Source of the DNA: Phormidium tenue FACHB-886
GTDB lineage: Bacteria > Cyanobacteriota > Cyanobacteriia > Elainellales > Elainellaceae
Assembly (NCBI RefSeq): GCF_014764505.1
Contig: NZ_JACXWX010000002.1
Coordinates: 124,001-188,000, forward strand
Direction of reading: 5' to 3'
DNA: 64,000 nucleotides
Made by a program: the position numbers and the translations under genes. How positions within the stretch are numbered: the first letter of the stretch is position 1; the number at the start of each line of letters is the position of its first letter. Below the pieces are notes generated by a model. That model searched no databases, was not told where the DNA came from, and saw only the letters and a list, made by a program, of their open reading frames with translations. Positions 35,027 to 42,473 of the stretch are shown piece after piece.

Positions 35027-36169
35027 CTAACTAATGGGTAAGCAAACGATGAATAAGCTGCCTTTGCCCAACTGGGACTTGACCTCGATCGAGCCATTAT
35101 GCGCTTCCACAATTCGTCGGGAGAGATACATCCCCAAGCCACTTCCCGATCGTTTGTGGTTTCCCTGCCGGAATCGTTCAAACAGTGTTGCTTGATCTTC
35201 CGCCGAAATTCCGGCTCCGGTATCTTCTACCTCAACGACTGCACAGCGCACCAGCTGTGCAACTTGTTCACCCTCTTTTCGGAAGGGGCGATGATCTTCG
35301 GTTAAACGAATGGTTACAGATCCTTTGTCAGTAAACTTAATAGCGTTTCCAACTAGGTTTATCAATAAACGCCGCAGTTCCATACAGTCGCCCTGAACGA
35401 TGCCTTTCGTTTGATCGTCGGCATCTAGCTTCATGTCCAAGCTGCGCTCTTGCGCTAGTGGCGAGAGTTCTTGCAAAACTTGAGTAATCACATCGCGCAG
35501 TCCGCAAGCCTCGAAGTTGAGAGTTTTTCGACCTGCATCATGGCGATACACTTCTAAGATGGTGTTTACCATTTGCAGCAGGTTTTGATTGCTGCGAACC
35601 ATGGTGACTAGCACCTCTTGCATCTCGGGCGAAATATCTCCAAATGCACCTTCCTGAAACAGGCTGAGCATGCGATCGGCTGCTACCAATGGCGTTCGTA
35701 GATCGTGCGTGAGGCGAGAGACAAAATCCTCACGCTGCCGCGCTAGCTGCTCTTTTTGCTGCTCTGCTAACTCTGCCTGCTGCTGCGCTTGATAAAGCCG
35801 CACAGCGCTACGCAAAACCTGCGCCAAAGCTTCTGGAGAAAGCCGCCCCTTGGCAATATAGTCCGAAGCGCCCGCTTTCATTAGCTCAACGGCGATCTGT
35901 TCGTCGCCTTGTCCGGTAAGGATGATCAACGGCATCTTGACGTTGCTGCCTCGGAGCTGCTGCACCAGCCCTAGCCCGTCCATGTCGGGCAGCCGGTAAT
36001 CAATAAAAGCGCAGTCAAATTTTTTATCTTTTACTTCTGAAATGGCCATGGCACAGTCGTAAGCTTCGACTGTTTCGGCTTTAATTCCTGCAGATTTAAG
36101 CAGCCGCCGGAGCGCCATGCGATCGACTTCATCGTCGTCTACAATCAAAATTTTCAAAGCTTCTTCCAT
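35027..36169 (-). CDS. Hybrid sensor: N-terminal REC domain and histidine kinase
   Basis: A 380-residue cytoplasmic signalling protein. Residues ~1-125 are a receiver domain (ILIVDDDEVDR, phospho-acceptor in CAFIDYRLPDMDG, ILTGQG, final Lys in DYIAKGRLSPE). Residues ~145-380 are a HisKA-HATPase kinase with the H-box FVSRLTHDLRTPLVA, N-box LINLVGNAIKFTDKGS, G1 EDTGAGISAED and G2 SGSGLGMYLSRRIVEAH. There is no input domain other than REC, so it is probably driven by an upstream kinase. I chose ATG 36169; the longer frame to 36211 adds a Cys-rich leader. The Rcp1-like regulator 348 bp upstream is on the same strand. Confidence 0.92.
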   Translation of the reverse strand: MEEALKILIVDDDEVDRMALRRLLKSAGIKAETVEAYDCAMAISEVKDKKFDCAFIDYRLPDMDGLGLVQQLRGSNVKMPLIILTGQGDEQIAVELMKAGASDYIAKGRLSPEALAQVLRSAVRLYQAQQQAELAEQQKEQLARQREDFVSRLTHDLRTPLVAADRMLSLFQEGAFGDISPEMQEVLVTMVRSNQNLLQMVNTILEVYRHDAGRKTLNFEACGLRDVITQVLQELSPLAQERSLDMKLDADDQTKGIVQGDCMELRRLLINLVGNAIKFTDKGSVTIRLTEDHRPFRKEGEQVAQLVRCAVVEVEDTGAGISAEDQATLFERFRQGNHKRSGSGLGMYLSRRIVEAHNGSIEVKSQLGKGSLFIVCLPIS

Positions 36170-36517
36170 AAACCTGCAGCTCACACAGAGTTTGCACAAC
36201 CGCCGCCTCAATTCTCCTACATGTACCTGCTCCTGAATTTAGCCATCTAGAACGGTTAAGCTGCTAAATTCCGGCAAATTAAGGCAATTGCAGGTGGAGA
36301 CACAGGTGGAACCCACCTCTTAGGAGATATAAAAATAAATGCTTAATTCACTATCCGGTTTTCATGATCTGACTTTAGAGGGATGAATAATATTTCATGC
36401 GAAGGAGGCAGCCAGGGCAACCTTCTGCTACGGCATTAGTACTATAATGGAGAGATTTTTTAGAATCTTGATCTGCTCAAAGGAGGATATCTCTACCCCA
36501 CTTTCATGCTGACACTT
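36170..36517. other. Intergenic region between the response regulator and the REC-kinase
   Basis: About 350 bp, AT-rich, probably the promoter of the REC-kinase. No repeat or RNA gene was recognised. Confidence 0.6.
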
Positions 36518-36958
36518 CTAGCCCTCATGAGGCATTTCGCAGAGGGCCCAGTATCTATTTAGCGTTGCCATTACTTCTGCAAAGTTAGAGAAGGTAACAG
36601 GTTTAAGAATATATCCCGCTACATTGAGGTTATACGCCTCCACACGATCTTTGTCCTGGTTAGAGGTGGTCAGGACGATCACAGGAGTCATCCTCAGCTG
36701 AGAATCAGCCCGCAGCTCATGCAAAAACTCTATACCGCCCATTCTGGGCATATTTAGATCAAGCAAGACTAGACGACGGCTAAAAGGAACAGAGGCAGCT
36801 TTCTCTGCACTGCCTCTCAGCATTGCCAGCGCTTCCAGTCCATTAGAGGCTACATAAAGCGGGTTCGTGATATTGTTCTTCTTGAATGCCCGCCTCACAT
36901 TCATCACATCGACTTCGTCGTCCTCCACTAATAGGACGTTGATGATCCGGTCTTGCAT
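36518..36958 (-). CDS. Rcp1-like single-domain response regulator
   Basis: A 146-residue stand-alone receiver of the type paired with cyanobacterial phytochromes (Rcp1). Acidic pocket VLLVEDDEVDVMNVRRAF, phospho-acceptor in LVLLDLNMPRMGGIEFL, Thr in VLTTSNQDKD and Lys in YILKPVTF are all present. No output domain, so it acts by protein contact. No phytochrome is adjacent; the nearest kinase is the REC-HisKA protein downstream. Its upstream region holds the 62-bp tandem repeat. Confidence 0.92.
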   Translation of the reverse strand: MQDRIINVLLVEDDEVDVMNVRRAFKKNNITNPLYVASNGLEALAMLRGSAEKAASVPFSRRLVLLDLNMPRMGGIEFLHELRADSQLRMTPVIVLTTSNQDKDRVEAYNLNVAGYILKPVTFSNFAEVMATLNRYWALCEMPHEG

Positions 36959-37052
36959 TTTCTCTAAACCGAAGTTAACAACTCGGACAGTTATATAATT
37001 AAGTTTTATTACCTATGCAAGATTCTACACAAGCTTTCATCGGATCTTCCTC

Positions 37053-37177
37053 ACCCAAGAGTAAGAGGTTTACATCCAGGAGCTATCTATAAACAGTTCA
37101 CCTTAACCATAACTACCCAAGAGTAAGAGGTTTACATCCAGGAGCTATCTATAAAGCAGTCCACCCTAACCATAACT
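37053..37177. repeat. 62/63-bp tandem duplication
   Basis: Copy 1 at 37053-37114 and copy 2 at 37115-37177 start ACCCAAGAGTAAGAGGTTTA and end AACCATAACT. They differ by a few bases and one 1-bp insertion near the 3' part. They lie 95-220 bp upstream of the Rcp1-like regulator start. Confidence 0.92.
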
Positions 37178-37231
37178 CCAAATCTAGCAGACCCCGTATT
37201 GTTTGCCGCAAGCTATAGTTGCAAGCTTAGT

Positions 37232-37323
37232 TATAGCGCTCTGCGCTTAGATTGAAATCGTTTTCGTGTAAAAACTTGTCCTTCTTGAGAAATTTCCTAG
37301 AAGCAAACTTTCTCAAGAAGGAC
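37232..37323 (-). repeat. MITE-like palindromic repeat, copy D, with a 15-bp inverted repeat
   Basis: Left end TATAGCGCTCTGCGCTTAGA and the run TTTTCGTGTAAAAACTTGTC match copy B. It continues into a perfect inverted repeat GTCCTTCTTGAGAAA (37278-37292) / TTTCTCAAGAAGGAC (37309-37323) that is not shared with the other copies. Confidence 0.72.
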
Positions 37324-37360
37324 ACCAGAGCTAACTCAACCCAAGCTGGTTTGGCAAAAG

Positions 37361-37397
37361 TAGAGGGCAGAAGGATTCATCTACCTTCTGCCCTCTA
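37361..37397 (-). terminator. Terminator of the pentapeptide gene
   Basis: Perfect 14-bp stem TAGAGGGCAGAAGG / CCTTCTGCCCTCTA with a 9-nt loop, 35 bp past the stop of the pentapeptide gene. On the minus strand it is followed by CTTTTGCC. Confidence 0.8.
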
Positions 37398-37431
37398 CCT
37401 TCTGTCTTTTGTCTTCTCCCACCGGAGAGTT

Positions 37432-38160
37432 TTAATACCTGGGTTGCCCAGTGTACCCTTTGCCATCCGGCATGATTGCAAAATCTAACCGTGCATTGTT
37501 TAGATTGGCGTTTTCCAAGTTTGCCCGTGATAGATTGGCATAGCGCAAATCGGCTCCACTCAGATCGGCTCCACTCAGGTCGGCGTTTTGAAGGAGCGCC
37601 CCATAAAGACTCGCATCCTGTAGGTTGGCGTTATGCAGCTTGGCAAAGGTGAGGTCTGCATCTCGCAGTTCTGCTTGCTGCAGACTAGCATTGCGGAGGT
37701 CGGCTCTGGAGAGGCTGCTGCTAAGTAGTTCTGCTTGACTGAGGACAGCGCGGCGCAGATCGGCTTCTTTCAAATCGGCTCCATAAAGATGTGCCTGCGT
37801 TAGGTTGGCTTGCTGCAGGTTGGCGTTGGGGAGGAGCGCGTTAATCAGTTTTGTATTCGTGAGGTTGGCTTGGCTTAGATCGGTCTGCGTCAAATCTGCA
37901 CGGCTCAAATCTTGGTCGTGCAGATCGACTTTGGTTAAGTCGCACTGTACACAGCGATTATTTTCTGTCAGCCGTTGCTGTGCTGCATCGCCTCTTAATC
38001 CATCGGGAGGCAGCAATCGTGGCTGTTCTGTATCGGCGCCTGCTGCTTGAGCAGACGATGGCTGGACGGGCTGCGGCGCAAACCTTTCAGACAGATGGAT
38101 CGCTAAAGGCAGGATAGCAGCAAGAATTGCAACAGTAGTAAGTAGTGTCTGGATGTTCAT
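37432..38160 (-). CDS. Pentapeptide-repeat protein with N-terminal membrane anchor
   Basis: A 242-residue protein. An N-terminal hydrophobic segment (IQTLLTTVAILAAILPLAIH) and a linker to about residue 60 precede a run of A(D/N)LXX pentapeptides from NNRCVQCDLTKVDL to the end (for example ANLTNTKLINALLPNANLQQ and ADLSGADLSGADLRYANLSR), forming a right-handed quadrilateral beta-helix. The NRCVQCDL start, with two Cys, is typical of cyanobacterial members. The start ATG overlaps the stop of the CheW-like gene (TGATG), so translation is coupled. Its place at the end of a chemotaxis-like operon suggests a scaffold or signalling role (inference). Confidence 0.9.
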   Translation of the reverse strand: MNIQTLLTTVAILAAILPLAIHLSERFAPQPVQPSSAQAAGADTEQPRLLPPDGLRGDAAQQRLTENNRCVQCDLTKVDLHDQDLSRADLTQTDLSQANLTNTKLINALLPNANLQQANLTQAHLYGADLKEADLRRAVLSQAELLSSSLSRADLRNASLQQAELRDADLTFAKLHNANLQDASLYGALLQNADLSGADLSGADLRYANLSRANLENANLNNARLDFAIMPDGKGYTGQPRY

Positions 38161-38738
38161 CAAAATCTGGGGGGAAGCGATCGCGACAGAGTTTGTAGCA
38201 GCAGATCAGGATTGAGCAGAAACATTGGGGGCTGATCCGCCACAACAACCAAAGCACTGACACACTGGATAGCTCCTTCTGCTAGATAAGCAGAAGGCAA
38301 TGGCTTAAACGCAGATAGCGGTACCTGCTGAAGTGAAGGCGGTGTATACAAAGGAATACCTACTCGTTCCTGCGTAACGTTCTGTGTGCCGTTCTGCAGA
38401 ATCAGCAGAAAAGAGGGGCGGGGCAAAGGCTGAGCTGCCGTATGCGAGGATGCCTGCAGGCGCGGTAGCGTATCTCCAGAGGAGAATTGCTCCGCTTCGG
38501 CATTTTGGTTACCAAAAATGCGCTGAGCCGCATCGATTACCAAAATTTCTCGATCTCGATAATGTGTGAACTGTAGCCCATTGCCTGTAGGCGCACCATA
38601 AACTTGTTCCACTTCCAATACTCTTTCAGCCGCCTGAATTGGCAAAGCAAACCACTCTTGCTGAATGTAAAACACAATCAGCTTCTGGGTGGCTTCAACC
38701 CGGCGATTCGCAAGGCGGTAAGAAAGGGCGGAGGACAT
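38160..38738 (-). CDS. CheW-like protein downstream of pixL
   Basis: A 192-residue CheW-domain protein. EATQKLIVFYIQQEWFALPI, then AAERVLEVEQVYGAPTGN and YRDREILVIDAAQRIFG match the CheW/CheA coupling fold. An insertion of ~40 residues (SSGDTLPRLQASSHTAAQPL) follows the first half, and LLILQNGTQNVTQERVGIPL with MFLLNPDLLLQTLSR completes the fold. It is 260 bp after pixL and directly coupled to the pentapeptide gene. It could be an alternative coupling protein to PixI for the CheA-like kinase (inference). Confidence 0.82.
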   Translation of the reverse strand: MSSALSYRLANRRVEATQKLIVFYIQQEWFALPIQAAERVLEVEQVYGAPTGNGLQFTHYRDREILVIDAAQRIFGNQNAEAEQFSSGDTLPRLQASSHTAAQPLPRPSFLLILQNGTQNVTQERVGIPLYTPPSLQQVPLSAFKPLPSAYLAEGAIQCVSALVVVADQPPMFLLNPDLLLQTLSRSLPPRF

Positions 38739-38998
38739 AGGAAGGGCTGAAGAAGAACTGCGGCTTGCTTATGCGGAGCAATGCTACGGTGTCTACACAA
38801 ATTTTTGGTTTTAGGCTTGAGGCTTTCCCCTCTAAATTTTCCATTGGTGGGGAGGTTTTGAACTGCTCAAAGTTTGCCGGCATGGAGATTTAGTCGTCCA
38901 ATGCAGGATGAAGTTGGCATAAGAAATCTACGGTAGGCGAGACTATGGAAGGAGGCTGGAGCAATTGCTTCAAATTTGCTCTAAATTGCTCAGAGGAA

Positions 38999-41900
38999 TT
39001 ACTCCACCAAAGTTCCTAGCGTTTGCAGTAACACTTGTTCGTTGTAAGGTTTGGAGAAGTAAGCACTGGCTCCCAAATTCATGGCAAGCTGTCGGTGTTT
39101 CTCGCCGCTGCGAGAGGTGAGCATGGCAACAGGGATACTCTCTAGCGGTGGGCTGGATTTAACTTTGGCAAGGAAGCCGTAGCCGTCGAGCCGGGGCATT
39201 TCAATATCGCAGATGACTGCATTAACCTGCAACCCGGCACTAAGCTTGTCGAGGGCATCTTGTCCGTCTTTGGCTTGGGCAACCTGGTATCCAGCTTTTT
39301 CAAGGGTGAGCGCCAGCAGGCGACGAACATTGATTGAGTCGTCGATGATTAGAATAGTGGGCGGGCGTTCGGGCGTGTAACTCGAAAATTCGGGGGGGAA
39401 TGAGCTAGAGAGGGGGGTGTCGGGGCGGGCGGTGGGCAGCAGTGGGGCAGTGGGATAGGAGACGGCATCGGCTTGTGACCGTTCGCAGCTAGCGATCCAA
39501 CGCAGTAGCTCAGGTAAGTTGACCAGCGGAACGACGCGCCCATCACCGAGGATGGTGCAGTTAGAGAAGCCCGGAGGCATCGGTAAACCGCCTTCAACTC
39601 TGCGAATGGCGACCTCTTGCTCGCCCCAGCTTCGATCGACCTGTAGCCCGACAATTTGATTGCCCTGCGACAGCAGCAGCACAGTGGGTACAGAGATCGA
39701 CGCCTGAGTATCTAGTCCTTCGGGTGGGTAGGTACGGCGAAACTCTAGCCAGCGCGAGAGGCGAATGAGCTGCACCATAATTCCTTCCCAGGTGAAGGCT
39801 TCGCTGCCTGCAGTGGTAATCACCTGCTCTGGGGGCAGCAGCAGCATTTCTTCGATCGCGTCGATGGGAAATGCCATTAGCATGCCGTTGCTTTCGGCGA
39901 TCAGAACGCGGGCAACTGAGAGCGTAAAGGGAACCGACAGCGTGAAGGTTGTACCCACGTTAGGCTGTGTGTCTACCTTTATTTCGCCATGGATTTGCCG
40001 GAGATGATCGCGCACCACATCCATCCCCACCCCCCGACCTGAGAGAGGAGTCACTTCGTCGTTCGTGCTAAAGCCCGGCTCAAAGATTAGCGACAGCAGT
40101 TCCTCGTCGCTGGCAGCCGCGAGTAGCATCTCATCGAGTCCCATTTGCCGCGCTTTAGCCCGGATCTTCTCTAGCGGGATACCGCCACCATCGTCCCGCA
40201 GGGTGATAACCGTGCGGTTATTGCGGTGAAAGGCGCGGATTTCGATCAGCCCTTCTGCAGCTTTGCCCCGCTCACGGCGGATTTGGGGAGCCTCGATGCC
40301 ATGATCGAAGGCATTTCTCAGCAGGTGCAGCAGCGGATCGCTCAAGGCTTCCAACACATTGCGATCGATCGGTGTATTGGCTCCATGAATCTGAAGCTGC
40401 ACGGGCTTGTGGTATTGCAGAGACAGCTCACGGATTGCTCTAGGAAAGCGATCGGTAATATCAGAGAGGGGACGCATCCGCACTTGGTTCAGCTTCGTGC
40501 GGAGCTGGCGAGAGGTTTTGTTGAGTTCTCTAGAGGTTTGTTCGGTGTCGTCTAGGCTCAGCTCAATATCGCTATTGATCTCCTGAATCTGGACAATGGT
40601 TTCCATTACTTCTTGAGACAGCAGATGGAGATCGTCATAGCGATCCATTTCTAAGCTGTCGAAGCGGTGCAGCACTGCGCTAGAAGGGTTAGCAGTGGGC
40701 GGAGTGCCGTTGCCAACCTGCGAGGCATGGGGCGATCGCCAGTCGGGTAACGAGAAACGGGAATCGGGCTGATGAGTAATGCGATCGTAGGCGTCCCGCA
40801 GTTCGGAATTAGATTGTTCTAAAATTTGTACCCGCTGAGTCAGGGAAACGGCTAGGTTGCGTAACCGCTTCAGGTGCAGATCTAAGCCATTCCGTTCAAT
40901 GGTCAGTTCACCAAATAGATCATTGAGCTGGTCTAATTGCTTGGTGGAGACACGCACCGAATTTTCAGGCGCTTCTCTTACAGTGGCTGAGTCTAAACTG
41001 ACTTCAGGCACCCGAAATTCAGTCACTTTGCCGGCCGTCATGATCGGCTGCTGCGACCGTACTGGTGGAGCCTGTAGCTGGGAGCGCTGGCTGCCCGGCT
41101 GGGAAAGGTCTGAGGGAACGACTTCAGAAATAACTTCTGCTTCAGTAAGGTTTGCTTCAGTTTCAGAGTACGCAGAGTACAATGGCACAACTTCTGAATC
41201 TGCGATCGTCACTTCTGCAAAATCATCTGCGATCGCTGCTGCCCCAAAGTCTTGAGTCCCAAGGTCTTGTGTCTCAAAGTCTTGTACCTCAAAACCTTGC
41301 GCTTCAAAAACTTGGGCAACTTCAGAGACCAAAGCAGCGTCAGAGACTGAAGCAGGGTCAGAAACCGGATCAAAGCCAGAAACCGAACCAAAGTCAGAAA
41401 CCGGATCAAATGTAGAAGCTTGAGCCACCTCAGAGTCCAGCTCGAACTCAGATTGAGGCACCTCAGCCTCAGCAGCTTGGTCGAACTCAGAAACCGGATC
41501 AAATCCAGCCTCAGAGTCTTGAGCCACCTCAGAGACCGGACCGAACAATGATTCTGTGATCTCAGCCGCTTCCCAATCCATCCAGGCTGGCTCTACTAGC
41601 TCTATTGGCTCTACTTCAAAGCTGAGTCCATCTAGCGCACTGGGTAGTGCCTCAAAATTTCCTGTGAGCACAAGCGCTTGCGATCGCCGCCACGTTTGCA
41701 GCGCTAGCTGCGCTACCTCTGCCACTTGCTCAGCTGGGGCAGCCATAATCGCCTGTGCTACAGAAACGCAAAGATGGCTAAAAGCAGTGAGCTGCAGCAT
41801 TTCGCCCAGTCCGCCTAGCTCTTGCGCCAAAATCTCTACTTCCTCGCGCAGGCAGGGCGACTGCTCCTCAATCACCGATTCCAGCCGGATCAAGCAGCCC

Positions 41901-42415
41901 TCTACTTCCGTTTGGAACAGCATTGGGATGATTTCTTGCCCTTCTTCCGGAGAAAGAATCGAGTTGGCATCTTCGGCTTCTGGATCGCCTAAGCGGTCAT
42001 GTAGCCGCTCAAAGATGGGAGTGGCATGTTGCTCTAGCCAGTGGAAGTCGGTGGATGCGCTGCTATCACCGGACTGTGAAGTAGCTGCCCGGTCGTAGAC
42101 GATCACCTGCCGCAAGCAATCAACAGCGTTGAGCAACAAGCCTTCTAGCTCTGCATCTGCATCAACAGTATGGCGCTGAACTTTCAAAACCTTGAATGAG
42201 TCTTCTAGGCGGTGTGCCATTTCGCTCAAGGTTTGGAAACCCATCATGCCTGCTCCTCCTTTGATGGAGTGAGCCGATCGCAGGGCTGCATTCACCTTGT
42301 CAATATCAACGCCGCTTGATGCCAAGCCCAATAGCGCCGCATCCAGCACCCCCAGGTACTCCTGCGCTTCATCGAGAAACTGAAGCCGAATTTCAAGTTC
42401 CTTATCCTGTGACAT
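38999..42415 (-). CDS. pixL: PixL: CheA-type hybrid histidine kinase with C-terminal receiver
   Basis: Central kinase of the phototaxis-like pathway. ATG 42415 gives 1138 residues; a GTG at 42445 would add 10. Order: Hpt domain with phospho-His 49 in RSAHSIKGGAGMMGF; a second degenerate Hpt-like region to ~280; an acidic low-complexity linker (~285-397) with repeats of FDPVS(D/E)F; dimerisation and HATPase (LLHLLRNAFDHGIE, LRDDGGGIP, GRGVGMDVVRDHL); CheW domain (VLIAESNGMLMAFPIDAIEE); receiver (~1010-1138: LIIDDSINVRR, phospho-Asp in ICDIEMPRLDG, Lys in FSKPYNE). This matches Synechocystis PixL. It lies 58 bp after pixJ. Confidence 0.9.
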   Translation of the reverse strand: MSQDKELEIRLQFLDEAQEYLGVLDAALLGLASSGVDIDKVNAALRSAHSIKGGAGMMGFQTLSEMAHRLEDSFKVLKVQRHTVDADAELEGLLLNAVDCLRQVIVYDRAATSQSGDSSASTDFHWLEQHATPIFERLHDRLGDPEAEDANSILSPEEGQEIIPMLFQTEVEGCLIRLESVIEEQSPCLREEVEILAQELGGLGEMLQLTAFSHLCVSVAQAIMAAPAEQVAEVAQLALQTWRRSQALVLTGNFEALPSALDGLSFEVEPIELVEPAWMDWEAAEITESLFGPVSEVAQDSEAGFDPVSEFDQAAEAEVPQSEFELDSEVAQASTFDPVSDFGSVSGFDPVSDPASVSDAALVSEVAQVFEAQGFEVQDFETQDLGTQDFGAAAIADDFAEVTIADSEVVPLYSAYSETEANLTEAEVISEVVPSDLSQPGSQRSQLQAPPVRSQQPIMTAGKVTEFRVPEVSLDSATVREAPENSVRVSTKQLDQLNDLFGELTIERNGLDLHLKRLRNLAVSLTQRVQILEQSNSELRDAYDRITHQPDSRFSLPDWRSPHASQVGNGTPPTANPSSAVLHRFDSLEMDRYDDLHLLSQEVMETIVQIQEINSDIELSLDDTEQTSRELNKTSRQLRTKLNQVRMRPLSDITDRFPRAIRELSLQYHKPVQLQIHGANTPIDRNVLEALSDPLLHLLRNAFDHGIEAPQIRRERGKAAEGLIEIRAFHRNNRTVITLRDDGGGIPLEKIRAKARQMGLDEMLLAAASDEELLSLIFEPGFSTNDEVTPLSGRGVGMDVVRDHLRQIHGEIKVDTQPNVGTTFTLSVPFTLSVARVLIAESNGMLMAFPIDAIEEMLLLPPEQVITTAGSEAFTWEGIMVQLIRLSRWLEFRRTYPPEGLDTQASISVPTVLLLSQGNQIVGLQVDRSWGEQEVAIRRVEGGLPMPPGFSNCTILGDGRVVPLVNLPELLRWIASCERSQADAVSYPTAPLLPTARPDTPLSSSFPPEFSSYTPERPPTILIIDDSINVRRLLALTLEKAGYQVAQAKDGQDALDKLSAGLQVNAVICDIEMPRLDGYGFLAKVKSSPPLESIPVAMLTSRSGEKHRQLAMNLGASAYFSKPYNEQVLLQTLGTLVE

Positions 42416-42473
42416 AAAGTGATGCTTCCTAGAGAATTTTGGCACTCAGACAGCGGGTTACACCATCTGAACG

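Larger units (their letters stand above)
36959..37431. other. Repeat-rich intergenic region
   Basis: Contains the 62/63-bp tandem repeat (37053-37177), MITE-like copy D (37232-37323) and the pentapeptide-gene terminator (37361-37397). No coding region was supported. Confidence 0.7.

Noticed and set aside
37053-37177. Tandem copies considered as a CRISPR array
   Set aside because: The repeats are contiguous with no spacers and only two copies; no cas genes are present.
41209-41502. Leu/Arg-rich ORF antisense-frame to the PixL linker
   Set aside because: It is the out-of-frame reading of the repetitive linker on the same strand as pixL; repeats keep it open by chance.
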